Below are positions 33,654 through 42,954 of a stretch of DNA of 64,000 nucleotides, in pieces. Both the position numbers and the translations under genes were made by a program. Source of the DNA: an uncultured Acetobacteraceae bacterium (GTDB taxonomy: Bacteria; Pseudomonadota; Alphaproteobacteria; Acetobacterales; Acetobacteraceae); the NCBI GenBank assembly GCA_943912335.1, contig CALTUD010000019.1:11043-75042 (forward strand). Reading direction: 5' to 3'. The notes under the pieces are model-generated. The model saw only the letters and a program-made list of their open reading frames with translations. It was not told the origin of the DNA and made no database searches. Each line of letters starts with the position of its first letter. Positions within the stretch are counted from its first letter, which is position 1.

Positions 33654-34268
33654 TCAGGTTCGGTGGGTTATCGCCGGGGCGGCATCGTCTGACGGCAGAT
33701 GGATGCGGGTGATGCGCCAATGCCATTTTTCCAGACCGAGCGACAGCAGCACCGGCGCCGCATCCGGGTCGCCCATGCGGATCGCGACATCGAACCGGGT
33801 AGGCCCAGTGAACCGGAGCGAAACCAGGCGTCCGAACGCGTCGCGCCAGCCGCTCGCCGCTCCGGTTCGACCGGACAGCAGAGCCATCAGCGAGTCCGGC
33901 GTCACCTCGTTGTCGATGGCATGGGACGCGACGGTGGTGACGAACGAGCTGCCGAAGGCGGGCAGCTCGTCTTCCGCCGAGGCCGGCTGCGCCATGACCG
34001 GTGCCGAGGCCAGATCCTGTTTCAGGCCGGCCCGGACGCTCTTCCAGTCCAGCGCATCGCGCAGCGCCGCGACATTGCCGGTCCGTACGCCGTTGGCGGC
34101 CTGCCAGAGCGTGGCCATCGGCGCCACGCCATAGAGCAGAACGGACAACACCAGGCAGAACGCGGAAACGGCGCGCAGGCGGCTATCGCCGTATCGGTGC
34201 CGGCCCCGCACGAAGCGGGGAGGGTGCGATCGCAGGCGGGACGGAAACGTCGTTCGCATCGTGCGCAT
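33654..34268 (-). CDS. DUF2939 family protein
   Basis: About 204 residues from the ATG at 34268: an Arg-rich N-terminus, one membrane anchor (VSAFCLVLSVLLYGVAPMATL), then LWQAANGVRTGNVAALRDALDWKSVRAGLK, the DUF2939 signature, and a soluble C-terminal domain ending in LGLEKWHWRITRIHLP. It is probably anchored in the inner membrane with the domain in the periplasm. The function of DUF2939 is unknown to me. The start is uncertain: a TTG at 34343 or other ATGs (34289, 34259) are possible. Confidence 0.7.
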   Translation of the reverse strand: MRTMRTTFPSRLRSHPPRFVRGRHRYGDSRLRAVSAFCLVLSVLLYGVAPMATLWQAANGVRTGNVAALRDALDWKSVRAGLKQDLASAPVMAQPASAEDELPAFGSSFVTTVASHAIDNEVTPDSLMALLSGRTGAASGWRDAFGRLVSLRFTGPTRFDVAIRMGDPDAAPVLLSLGLEKWHWRITRIHLPSDDAAPAITHRT

Positions 34269-34416
34269 CCTGTTCCTCGGCCACGTCATTCCGCCGGACG
34301 ATGTGCGGGCATCATCCTTTGTCGTTTCCTTCGTCCCGGTCAAGAAACTTTCGCAGCGTCGGCGGGAATCGCCTCGTGCACTCGGCTTGCGCGCCGAGGT
34401 TCGTTAAACAGGGCGC

Positions 34417-35214
34417 ATGGACCTCGATTTCTCCAAACACGAAATCCAGCGCTACAGCCGGCACATCCTGCTGCCGGAAGTGGGCGGCACCGGCCAGGCC
34501 GCCTTGCGGGCGGCGCGTGTGCTGATCGTGGGGGCGGGCGGTCTCGGCGCGCCCGTAGCGCTGTATCTGGCGGCGGCCGGGGTGGGCACGATCGGCCTGG
34601 TGGATGACGACGTGGTGGAGCTGTCCAATCTCCAGCGTCAGGTGATCCATGCCACGGACACGATCGGGCAGAAGAAGACCCGTTCGGCGGCCGAGGCGCT
34701 GCGGCGTCTGAACCCGCTGGTGCGCGTGATCGGGCATGACGCGCGGATCGACGCCGGAAACGCGCTGGCGCTGATCGGCGACTACGATCTGGTCTGCGAC
34801 GGCTCGGATAATTTCCGCACCCGCTATCTCGTGAACGATGCCTGCGCGCTGGCCGGGCGCACGCTGGTCTCCGCCTCCGTGTCGCGCTTCTCCGGCCAGC
34901 TCGCGGCCTTCGCGCCCTGGAACGGGACCGGTTGTTATCGCTGCCTGCATCCGGTGCCGGCGGACGACGCACCGAGCTGCCAGGAGGCGGGGGTGTTCGG
35001 CGCCGTGACCGGGGTGATGGGCACGCTCCAGGCGACCGAGGTGCTGAAACAGATCCTCGATCTGGGTGAAACCCTGGCGGGAAGCGTGCTGACCTGGGAT
35101 GCGTTGCGGATGCGGTTCGCCCGGATGCGCCTGCATCCCGATCCGGACTGCCCGCTCTGCGGCGAAAGCCCGACCATCCACGATCTGTCCGCCCATGCGG
35201 GTGCGGCGGCATGA
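34417..35214 (+). CDS. moeB: MoeB/ThiF-family sulfur-carrier adenylyltransferase
   Basis: A 265-residue E1-like enzyme. RYSRHILLPEVGGTGQAALR at the N-terminus, VLIVGAGGLGAPVALYLAAAG for ATP binding, LSNLQRQVIH with the Arg finger region, and two zinc CxxC pairs (CYRCLHP and CPLCGE) are all diagnostic. It activates the C-terminal glycine of a small sulfur carrier (MoaD or ThiS) by adenylation for molybdopterin or thiamine synthesis. The carrier gene is not in the window. The stop overlaps a DsrE-family gene by ATGA. No rhodanese domain is fused. Confidence 0.88.
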   Translation: MDLDFSKHEIQRYSRHILLPEVGGTGQAALRAARVLIVGAGGLGAPVALYLAAAGVGTIGLVDDDVVELSNLQRQVIHATDTIGQKKTRSAAEALRRLNPLVRVIGHDARIDAGNALALIGDYDLVCDGSDNFRTRYLVNDACALAGRTLVSASVSRFSGQLAAFAPWNGTGCYRCLHPVPADDAPSCQEAGVFGAVTGVMGTLQATEVLKQILDLGETLAGSVLTWDALRMRFARMRLHPDPDCPLCGESPTIHDLSAHAGAAA

Positions 35215-35594
35215 GCGGCCTGCCGTTCGGCGTCGTGCTGGCGACCGCCTCGTTCGAGCGCGCCCATACCGGTCTGATGCTGGCGGCCACTGCCGCGGCC
35301 TTGGACAGGCCAACGGTTCTGTTCGCGACCCAGGGCGGCCTGCATGCGCTGTCCCGGGATATGACCGGTCTCGAGAACGCTGCCGTGCAGGATGCCGCGT
35401 TCCAGGCACGCGGGGTGGTCGGATTCGAGGCGCTACGCGACACGTTGCTGCCGATGGGCGTGCGGCTGATGGCGTGCGTATCCGGGATGCTGGCGATCGG
35501 TCTCGACGACGCGGCGCTGATCGACGGGGTGGAGCGCGTGGGGATGCCGAGCTTCCTGCTGGCGGTCGGCGCGGGACAAATCGTGTCTCCCTGA
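35211..35594 (+). CDS. DsrE-family protein
   Basis: A 127-residue protein with a Rossmann-like DsrE/DsrF fold: FGVVLATASFERAHTGLMLAA, TVLFATQGGLHAL and GVRLMACVSGMLAIGLD, with one conserved-position Cys (ACVSGM) on the strand where sulfur-relay DsrE proteins carry persulfide. It overlaps the MoeB/ThiF stop (ATGA), so the two products are made together. The pairing suggests that this protein hands sulfur to, or takes it from, the MoeB-activated carrier (inference). Confidence 0.8.
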   Translation: MSGLPFGVVLATASFERAHTGLMLAATAAALDRPTVLFATQGGLHALSRDMTGLENAAVQDAAFQARGVVGFEALRDTLLPMGVRLMACVSGMLAIGLDDAALIDGVERVGMPSFLLAVGAGQIVSP

Positions 35595-35659
35595 ACGCAA
35601 GGGCCTCCTTTGCTTCGGCGGCTCTTGCTTCGCCGCTCCCGGGAGGGCACGCATGGCCC

Positions 35660-36628
35660 ATGCGAGCTGCCTTTCCCCGCCGGTTCCTGTGTTCCGGCCG
35701 TGTTCCGTCGCCGTCCGGCCGGCCGGCGGCCGTTCTGGGCCTGCTGGCGATCCTGGGCAGCGCATCGGCGCAGGCGCAGGACCAGCCCGCGCATCACGCG
35801 ACCCACAAGACCAGCCACGAGTCTGCGCACGAGGCGCATGGCAAGAGCGCTGCGCGTCATGCGCCGGAACACGGATCCGGCCATTCCGCCGCGCACCGGA
35901 CGGAGCATGCGCCCGCGCATAGCCGTACCGCCCCGGTGCGCCATCATGCGCCCGTCACGGCGGCACCCGTGGTCGCACCCAAGCCCGCACCGCCCCCGGC
36001 GGCGGCCGTGCCTGTGCCCGCTCCGCCGCCGGTTCCGGCCAAGGGCTCGTCCACCGGCCTGCCTTTGCCGCGTTTCGCGTCCCTGCGCGCCGATGCCGTG
36101 AACCTGCGCGGAGGTCCCGGCACGCGCTACCCGATCCAGTGGGTGTACAAGCGACGCGATCTGCCGGTGAAGATCGAGCGCGAGTTCGACGTGTGGCGTC
36201 TGGTGGAGGATTCCGACGGGGTGAAGGGCTGGGTGCATCAGGCGACCCTCATGGGCACGCGCACCTTCGTGATTCCCGGCGGCCCCGGCGCCGATGGCAG
36301 CACCGCGCCTGCCGCTTCGGACACGCCCACCGCCGCCCCGGACACGGTGGGCGAGGTGCATAATCTCGGCAGTTCCAACGTACCCACGGTGACGGGGCGT
36401 CTCGCGTCGGCGAACAGCGTCCTGCCGGCCGGTTCGGTGGCGCTGCGCGCCCAACCCCAACCGGATGGTAACTTGGTGGCGGTGCTGATGCCGGGTATTG
36501 TCGGCCGAATACGCAGCTGTCCCCCCGGGTCGGGCTGGTGCAAGGTGAGCGTCCGCGATTATAGCGGGTGGCTTCCGCGCAGCGCCTTCTGGGGTCTTCT
36601 GCCCGACGAGACGATCCTTCCGCCCTGA
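35660..36628 (+). CDS. Secreted His-rich SH3-domain protein
   Basis: About 322 residues. A signal-like N-terminus (AAVLGLLAILGSASAQAQ) is followed by a His/Ala-rich low-complexity segment (repeats like HATHKTSHESAHEAHG), a Pro/Ala-rich linker, a bacterial SH3 domain (SLRADAVNLRGGPGTRYPIQ to EDSDGVKGWVHQATLMGTR), and a second SH3-like repeat (SVALRAQPQPDGNLVAVL to VRDYSGWLPRSAFWG). SH3b domains usually bind cell-wall peptides, so a periplasmic role is likely. The His-rich tract may bind metal (inference). Start uncertain: the ATG at 35660 begins the signal-like region, with GGGAGG 13 bases upstream. Confidence 0.7.
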   Translation: MRAAFPRRFLCSGRVPSPSGRPAAVLGLLAILGSASAQAQDQPAHHATHKTSHESAHEAHGKSAARHAPEHGSGHSAAHRTEHAPAHSRTAPVRHHAPVTAAPVVAPKPAPPPAAAVPVPAPPPVPAKGSSTGLPLPRFASLRADAVNLRGGPGTRYPIQWVYKRRDLPVKIEREFDVWRLVEDSDGVKGWVHQATLMGTRTFVIPGGPGADGSTAPAASDTPTAAPDTVGEVHNLGSSNVPTVTGRLASANSVLPAGSVALRAQPQPDGNLVAVLMPGIVGRIRSCPPGSGWCKVSVRDYSGWLPRSAFWGLLPDETILPP

Positions 36629-36675
36629 GACGCGTTCGTGATCCGGTCCGAGCGCCGGACGACCAGGAGTTCGAC

Positions 36676-38112
36676 TTGACCAAAGCCTTCACCGCCGCCC
36701 GCACCAAGATCGTCGCAACCCTCGGTCCGGCCAGCGGCACCGAGGAGGGCATCCTGGCCCTCGCCGAAGCCGGAGCGAATCTGTTCCGCATCAACTTCTC
36801 CCACGGCGCCCATTCCGAGCACGGCGCCCGCATCCAGGCGGTGCGCGCGGTGGAGAAGCGTCTGGGCCGTCCGATCGGCATCCTGGCCGATGTGCAGGGT
36901 CCGAAGCTGCGTGTCGGCACCTTCGCGGAGGGCCGCGTGGTGCTGGAGAACGGCGCCCGCTTCGTTCTGGACATGGATGAGGCGCCGGGCGACGCGACCC
37001 GCGTGCGTTTGCCGCACCCCGAGATCATCTCCGCCGCCAGCCCCGGCACGACCCTGCTGCTCGACGACGGCAAGCTGCGTCTGCGCATCCTGGAATGCCA
37101 TCCGGGCAAGCTGGTCACCGAAGTCGTCACCGGCGGCCCGCTGAGCGACCGCAAGGGCGTGAACGTGCCCGACATGGTGCTGCCGATCCCCGCGCTGACC
37201 ACCAAGGACAAGGCCGATCTCGCCTACGCGCTCGACCAGGGCGTGGATTACATCGGCCTGTCCTTCGTGCAGCGTCCGGCCGACGTGGAGGAAGCGCGCG
37301 AACTGGTGCAGGGCCGCGCCTGGATCATGACCAAGATCGAGAAGCCGCAGGCACTCGACGAGCTGGACGCGATCCTGGCCTTGTCCGACGCGGTGATGGT
37401 GGCGCGTGGCGATCTGGGCGTGGAGCTGCCGCCGGAGCGCGTGCCGCTGGAGCAGAAGCGCATCGTCCGTGCCGCGCGCCTGCGCGGCCTGCCGGTCGTG
37501 GTCGCGACCCAGATGCTGGAAAGCATGATCTCCGCCCCGGCGCCGACCCGTGCCGAAGCGTCCGACGTGGCGACCGCCGTGTTCGACGGTGCGGACGCGG
37601 TGATGCTGTCGGGCGAGACCGCCGTGGGCCGTTATCCGGTCGAGGCGGTGTCGATCATGAACCGCATCGCCCTACAGGTGGAGGCCGACGAGGGCTGGCG
37701 CGCCGTGCAGGACAATACCCGCCAGGTGCCGGACCACACCGTGTCCGACGCCATCGCAGGCGCCGCGCAACAGGTGGCCACCACCACCGGCGCCAAGGCG
37801 ATCGTTGCCTATACCCGCTCCGGCCGCACCGCCGTCCGCATCTCGCGCGAGCGTCCGGACTGCGCCGTGCTCGGCATCGCCGGCACCATCGAGGCGGCGC
37901 GCCGTCTGCAGGTGGCGTGGGGCGTGCAGGCGATGGTGGTCGATCAGGACCGTCCGGACGAGACGGTGGAGGACATCGTCCAGTCCGCGACCCAGCTCGC
38001 GCGTCAGGCCGGCATCGCCGACACCGGCGATCTGCTGGTGGTCGCGGCTGGCGTGCCGTTCGGTCAGGCCGGGTCCACCAACCTGCTGCGCATCGTCCGG
38101 CTGAAGCCGTGA
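36676..38112 (+). CDS. pyk: Pyruvate kinase
   Basis: A 478-residue pyruvate kinase of normal length. Key blocks: ARTKIVATLGPASG, NLFRINFSHG (substrate-binding Arg and Asn), MTKIEKPQALDELDAI (catalytic Lys and metal Glu), VMVARGDLGVELP, and ATQMLESMISAPAPTRAEASD. The C-terminal allosteric domain is present (VAYTRSGRTAVRISRERP). It converts phosphoenolpyruvate and ADP to pyruvate and ATP. The start is a TTG chosen because AGGAG lies 6 bases upstream and the protein then begins MTKAFTAARTK; no ATG is available. The stop overlaps the next gene by GTGA. Confidence 0.95.
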   Translation: MTKAFTAARTKIVATLGPASGTEEGILALAEAGANLFRINFSHGAHSEHGARIQAVRAVEKRLGRPIGILADVQGPKLRVGTFAEGRVVLENGARFVLDMDEAPGDATRVRLPHPEIISAASPGTTLLLDDGKLRLRILECHPGKLVTEVVTGGPLSDRKGVNVPDMVLPIPALTTKDKADLAYALDQGVDYIGLSFVQRPADVEEARELVQGRAWIMTKIEKPQALDELDAILALSDAVMVARGDLGVELPPERVPLEQKRIVRAARLRGLPVVVATQMLESMISAPAPTRAEASDVATAVFDGADAVMLSGETAVGRYPVEAVSIMNRIALQVEADEGWRAVQDNTRQVPDHTVSDAIAGAAQQVATTTGAKAIVAYTRSGRTAVRISRERPDCAVLGIAGTIEAARRLQVAWGVQAMVVDQDRPDETVEDIVQSATQLARQAGIADTGDLLVVAAGVPFGQAGSTNLLRIVRLKP

Positions 38113-38549
38113 AGCGGGCGGCGTTTCTCGCCGCTCTGTGTCTGCTCCCAGGCGCGCGCGCCGTCGCGTCCGGGCTCGTCGCTGCGTCTCCGGGGGCGTC
38201 CCCCGCGGCACGCGCGCTGGACCCGTTGGCGTCGCCGGGCGCCTACTCTTTGGCACCGGCCGGTCCGGCCTCCATTCTCGACCAGCCTCTGGTGGCCGGC
38301 GGAGTCGCCAGCACCTCATTCGGCTCCAACGGCATGCGTGCGAGTTCGGTGGAACTCGATAGCGGGCTGATCGGCGGCCATACCCGGGCCTTCGTGGCGG
38401 TGGGGGCGGGGCAGGGGCCACACTGGCACGATACTCCCGCGATCCAGGGCCAGTCCTTCGCGGCCGGCGTCACCACGGAACTGCCCTACAACACCACCGT
38501 CACGATCATGGGCGGATTCGAACGCGACCGGCTGACGCGGCCGTACTAA
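38109..38549 (+). CDS. Small secreted hypothetical protein (146 aa)
   Basis: A GTG start overlapping the pyk stop (GTGA) opens a 146-residue frame with a clear signal peptide (KRAAFLAALCLLPGARAVA). The mature part is Ala/Gly/Ser-rich and includes DQPLVAGGVASTSFGSNGMR and TTVTIMGGFERDRLTR. Translation coupling to a glycolytic enzyme is unusual for an exported protein. No family was recognised. It may be an outer-membrane or surface-associated protein (inference). Confidence 0.55.
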   Translation: MKRAAFLAALCLLPGARAVASGLVAASPGASPAARALDPLASPGAYSLAPAGPASILDQPLVAGGVASTSFGSNGMRASSVELDSGLIGGHTRAFVAVGAGQGPHWHDTPAIQGQSFAAGVTTELPYNTTVTIMGGFERDRLTRPY

Positions 38550-38664
38550 CCCCGTGCCCCCCGTCCGCTACGGGCAGGGAAGTCGAAAACGGGCCGGTTT
38601 CGTGTTGAGACGCCGTATCATGATCCCCGCTTGCAATCGCGCGTCGTCGCATTCCGGGGATTAC

Positions 38665-40851
38665 ATGACACGATCATTGTTCGCCCTGACCAGCCTGCTG
38701 GTCGCCGCCACGGTCTTTCCCGCCTGGTCGCAACCGATCTTCACCAAATCGGGTAGCGGCACTTTCAATACACTGACGGCCGGTTCCATCGGTGCTGCGG
38801 CGACCGTGAACGGCACCGCCCTGGGCGATGCGGTAAGCCGCGCCAACGCGGCGCTTCCCGCCGCGGCGCTGCCTTCCACCACCATCCGGGCCAATTTCGA
38901 CGATATCGCCCGTTCGCTGGCCGACCGGATGAGCGACCGGCTCAACGTCAAGGCCTTCGGTGCCAAGGGCGACGGCGTGACGGACGATACGCTGGCGTTC
39001 CAGAATGCCGCCGCGGTGGCCACGGGGCGTGTTCCCGGCGGTATCGGCGCGTCGTTGTCTTCCTACCTGTCGACGCTGAGCGGCTTTCTGGGCATCGGCC
39101 CGCGCTTGAACAGCGCGGTGGAGATCGACATTCCGGCCGGGCATTACATTCTGAGCGCGCCGATCGCGGTCAACTACCAGACCAACACGGCGATCCACTG
39201 GAAGGGCGACGGCTCTTCCATGACGGAGCTGGAGTTCCGCGGCGGCGTGGACGGCATCGTGACAACGTTCGCCGCGAATGCCAACGGCAACGAGGTGTCG
39301 CGCACGATCGGCGGGTCTTGGCAGGGCCAGGGTATCGAGATCGAAGGCATCCACTTCATCGCGAATACCGGAATCGTCAAGTCGGCCGGTAGCGGCACCA
39401 ACAACTGCACCGCGCAGGGGGAAAGCGGAACGGCGATCAAGACCATTGCCCTTGCGGCATTCAACGCCGCGATGCCGCCCTTCCAGGTCTACAAGGATCT
39501 CCAGTTCTCCAATTCCGGCGGCTGGAACGACGGGGCCAACAACTGGAAGGGCGCGCTCTATCTCCAGGATCCGGACAATCTCTATGTCGACAGGGTCGCT
39601 TTCGTCGATCACAGCCTGGACTGCAACCGGACCAGCATTCCAATCTGGCTGCATTCCACGGCGCCTGTTTCCGGCCCGGGACACAACTTCCTGAACATCG
39701 ACTATCCCACGATCCTGGGCGGCCTGACCGGCATCCAGATCGACGGCAATGCCTTTCAGGGAATCACCATCAGCCACTCCGTCATGGTGGGTGTGCAGGA
39801 CGGTGTGACCTGGCTCGCCAATCCCGGCAGTTTGTCCGGCAGCGTGGTGATGGCCGATGGATCGGTGAGCGCCGCGCGGTACATGGTGCGTATCGCCAAT
39901 GCCAGCACGATCTTCAGTCACGACAACTTCTACTACAATACGGCTCCCCCAAAGAACACCGACCCGATTTTCTTCTATGTGACGGGCGGTGATACCGTTG
40001 TCAGCCATCACGATCAGTTCTACGGGCCGATCGCCGGTTATATCGGGAGTGGCCATTCTGCTACCGCGATGTTCGTGACCGGTTACGGTTCGCTGGACAC
40101 GGCGCCGTCGCATATTTCCGACGACGTCGTCGCGCATTTCGACACCGGCATCCTGTATGGCGGCGGCAGTACCATGAATTTCACCAACGACGTGGTGAGT
40201 TCGGACACGACCACCTGCTATCGCGACACGTCCGGCGCTGCGGCCACGAACATGCGCGGTCAGTTCAACGGAATCTATTGCGGCGGCCTTCTGAACCTGC
40301 ATGACGGGGTCGGCACCACTGCGATCTACGATTGGGGGGTGCAGCGCTTCATGAATGGCAGCCTGGAGCTCGGCATGCCGGGCGTTGGGTCGCCGGGCGG
40401 CGTGACCGGCTATCAGGGACAGATTGATTTCCATTCCACGCCCAGCAGCACGGCCGCGGCCCTGAACGATTTCGATGTGCGCGTCACCACGCATGGCGGA
40501 GTGGCCGGTACCTCGGGTCAGGGGACGCTGGATGTTTATGGCACCGGCGGCCTCAACGTGAGCAATGGCCCTGTGGCCGCACCCAGCATAAAGATCAGCG
40601 GAGCCGCTTCCATGGCGAGCGGCGCTGTGAGCGGCAATCTCTCGGTTGGTCAGTACCTGACCTTGGGGACGACCACCGTGTCCGCCTTGCCCGGTTCCTG
40701 CGGCGCGGGTGCGATGATCTACGTGTCCGACGGCCGCAAGACGGGCGAAGCGTCCGGTTCGGGTTCCGGTGTGCCGGCGGTGTGTCTGCCGACCGCCAAG
40801 GGCGGCGCGACCGGCTGGTTCGCCGTTCAGCCCTCCGCACTCAGCAACTGA
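38665..40851 (+). CDS. Secreted pectate-lyase-superfamily (beta-helix) protein
   Basis: A 728-residue protein. The signal peptide is LFALTSLLVAATVFPAWSQ. The LNVKAFGAKGDGVTDDTLAF block is the entry motif of the pectate lyase superfamily/glycosyl hydrolase 28-like right-handed beta-helix (also common in phage tail spikes). A long Asn/Gly/Thr-rich region without obvious catalytic residues follows, then a C-terminal segment with two cysteine-containing loops (LPGSCGAGAMIYVSDGRK). The ATG at 38665 has GGGGA 5 bases upstream. Probably a secreted polysaccharide-binding or -cleaving protein; the substrate is unknown. The 115-base gap before it and the 141-base gap after it hold no recognisable features. 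Confidence 0.7.
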   Translation: MTRSLFALTSLLVAATVFPAWSQPIFTKSGSGTFNTLTAGSIGAAATVNGTALGDAVSRANAALPAAALPSTTIRANFDDIARSLADRMSDRLNVKAFGAKGDGVTDDTLAFQNAAAVATGRVPGGIGASLSSYLSTLSGFLGIGPRLNSAVEIDIPAGHYILSAPIAVNYQTNTAIHWKGDGSSMTELEFRGGVDGIVTTFAANANGNEVSRTIGGSWQGQGIEIEGIHFIANTGIVKSAGSGTNNCTAQGESGTAIKTIALAAFNAAMPPFQVYKDLQFSNSGGWNDGANNWKGALYLQDPDNLYVDRVAFVDHSLDCNRTSIPIWLHSTAPVSGPGHNFLNIDYPTILGGLTGIQIDGNAFQGITISHSVMVGVQDGVTWLANPGSLSGSVVMADGSVSAARYMVRIANASTIFSHDNFYYNTAPPKNTDPIFFYVTGGDTVVSHHDQFYGPIAGYIGSGHSATAMFVTGYGSLDTAPSHISDDVVAHFDTGILYGGGSTMNFTNDVVSSDTTTCYRDTSGAAATNMRGQFNGIYCGGLLNLHDGVGTTAIYDWGVQRFMNGSLELGMPGVGSPGGVTGYQGQIDFHSTPSSTAAALNDFDVRVTTHGGVAGTSGQGTLDVYGTGGLNVSNGPVAAPSIKISGAASMASGAVSGNLSVGQYLTLGTTTVSALPGSCGAGAMIYVSDGRKTGEASGSGSGVPAVCLPTAKGGATGWFAVQPSALSN

Positions 40852-40992
40852 CGTGGCGGAATCGCCGGTCGTGCCGTCGGGTACGGCCGGTGATCCGGTT
40901 CCGGTCGTCTTGCGTCGCGTTGTAGTGGCCGATTGCGGTATGTTACCGTCGGGCGTCTTGATGCGGTGTGAACTGTTCACCTGGGAGGCCGA

Positions 40993-42945
40993 GTGCCGTC
41001 GAACCGTCCGCTTGCCGAGCCCCTTCCTGGCCTGCTGATCGCCGATCCCGTCCTGTTCGAGGACGGGTGTTTTCATCTTTGTCTTCCAGGCGGTCACAAA
41101 CCCATCCTTCTCGGCGGCGCGCCCGTCACCGCTTTCGCTGAAGGCTGGTTTCCGTCCAAGGCGTTTCTCGGTTTCGCTCCTGTGCTGCTGCTGGAGTTCC
41201 GGCATCAGGGCGGCGGAAGCGCGCTCTGGTTCCTAGACCATAAGGTCAGTCATCTGAGCGGATCGGCGGCCGAACTCTCGCGAGAGCTGCGCGACGTCGT
41301 GCGTGCCGGCGCCATGCCGATCCTGCGCGAAATCATGGCTGTGATTCATGACGCGTACCCGCCGCGATTCTCTGCCGAAACCGAAGCGTTTCTGGGATTG
41401 GCCGACTCAACCCGGCGGCAGATCGCAGCCCTTTTCGCGGACGAACTCGTGCCGTTCGCGACCATCTACCCCTTTGCCGATCTCGCCGGCGGCCAACCGC
41501 CAACTGTGCGCGGCGCGGACGACGCGCGCTACAGCTTCGGCGGCAATGCGTTGGCCGCGGGATTCCGGGGCGATTGGCAGCAGAAGCTGATCGAGGCCGC
41601 ACGCGAAGGGGCGCTGCTGTGGCCGAGCCCGGTGGACGGTGTGCCGCTTGCGTGCCGCGGCTCCATCATCTTCGATGATTTCGTGTTTGCCTACCGTTTC
41701 GTCGACGAGCGGTTCAGTCTTGTGTTCTACGTGTTGGTGAGCGAGCACCGCTCCGTGGTGGCCGGAGTCTGGTTTCCCGGCTGCGGCGTGCTAATGGTCG
41801 AGAACGATGCCGCGCGTCCGCTGGGCGAGAAACTCCGGAACACTCTGCCCCATCTGTTGCTGACGCACCTGCTCGACTGGGCGCCGAGCCTACGCGCCTA
41901 TTTTTCCACCCCTCCCAAAACACTATCCAATCTGCTGCGCGGCGATCCGGCCGTGCATATCGGTCATCAGCTCTGGAACGAGTTGAGTGGCATCGAGACG
42001 CTGCTGCAGCATGTGCCGGAGCCGCGCTTCGGCCATCTGGTGATGGGGCGGCACGACCGGCTGGAACTCTACGGTCCGATCGACGCCATCTTTCCTGCCC
42101 TGCATGGCCGGGTCGACCGCGATTCGGACGGTTTGACGGCGATGAAGGCCGAGTCTTACAGCACCGGACGCGTCGTGTTCCGGGTGACGCAGGAATACGT
42201 GTCGGCGTCGCTGCGCCGAAGGCTGCTGCAGCGCGCCCGCAGCCAGAGCGAGCATCTCGGGATACGCTTTCCGGACGCACCCGTGCTGTTGATCGGGTTG
42301 CGTGTGGAGAACCGTACCCTGGCCGACCTGGACGGGTTCCTGACGCGTCTGGTGGAGATGCTGTTCGGCGTCCATCCGACGCTGCATCTGGTGTTCGACG
42401 GGCATAATTCCGGCGATCGCAACGGCGGCCCGATCGGCAGCCATGGCGAGTCCATGGCGCTCACCGCGCCCGATCTGGTGGAAGCCCAGATCGTGTCCCG
42501 TTTGCGGGAGCGGTTCGCCTCGCAGCGGGACCGCATCCACGACACCATCATGCAGCCGGTCAGCGCCAGTTTGGCCTGGGCCGACCGGAGCGTCGGGTTC
42601 GTTTCTATCTGGGGGGCGAGCCTCGCCAAGTATCGCTGGGTGGGCAATCTTCCGGGGTTCGTGATCAGCAGCCGGCACAACCTGCTTCATCGCGGCGACA
42701 TCGATATCTATCATTCGCCGCGATACATGGAGACGCCGGCACCGATCGAGTTCGTGGATCCGGCCCTGGTGACGGACCTGCCGGACAGCCCGCCTTTGGT
42801 GCCGGTCGGGCTAGGACAGCCGAGCTTCTTTAATTTCCGTCTGGATGAGGATGCGGTGCTTTCGGCGATCGGCCGGTTTGTGGAGACCCTCCTGGCCGAA
42901 CGGCCGGAGGGCGCATTGAGGAATGTCCTGCCCAGTCTGGGATGA
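40993..42945 (+). CDS. Unknown 650-aa protein
   Basis: A 650-residue cytosolic-looking protein with no signal peptide or membrane spans. The GTG start follows GGGAGG at 4 bases. No known domain was recognised. The C-terminal part (about 460-600) has a Rossmann-like flavour: PTLHLVFDGHNSGDRNGG, then SVGFVSIWGASLAKYRWVGN and LPGFVISSRHNLLHR. It faintly resembles the C-terminal nucleotide-sugar half of some glycosyltransferases (GT61-like, a WGASL element where HGAGL is usual). It lies next to a secreted beta-helix protein, which hints at polysaccharide metabolism (inference). It converges on dadA with a 9-base gap. Confidence 0.65.
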   Translation: MPSNRPLAEPLPGLLIADPVLFEDGCFHLCLPGGHKPILLGGAPVTAFAEGWFPSKAFLGFAPVLLLEFRHQGGGSALWFLDHKVSHLSGSAAELSRELRDVVRAGAMPILREIMAVIHDAYPPRFSAETEAFLGLADSTRRQIAALFADELVPFATIYPFADLAGGQPPTVRGADDARYSFGGNALAAGFRGDWQQKLIEAAREGALLWPSPVDGVPLACRGSIIFDDFVFAYRFVDERFSLVFYVLVSEHRSVVAGVWFPGCGVLMVENDAARPLGEKLRNTLPHLLLTHLLDWAPSLRAYFSTPPKTLSNLLRGDPAVHIGHQLWNELSGIETLLQHVPEPRFGHLVMGRHDRLELYGPIDAIFPALHGRVDRDSDGLTAMKAESYSTGRVVFRVTQEYVSASLRRRLLQRARSQSEHLGIRFPDAPVLLIGLRVENRTLADLDGFLTRLVEMLFGVHPTLHLVFDGHNSGDRNGGPIGSHGESMALTAPDLVEAQIVSRLRERFASQRDRIHDTIMQPVSASLAWADRSVGFVSIWGASLAKYRWVGNLPGFVISSRHNLLHRGDIDIYHSPRYMETPAPIEFVDPALVTDLPDSPPLVPVGLGQPSFFNFRLDEDAVLSAIGRFVETLLAERPEGALRNVLPSLG

Positions 42946-42954
42946 GGGCGTTCG

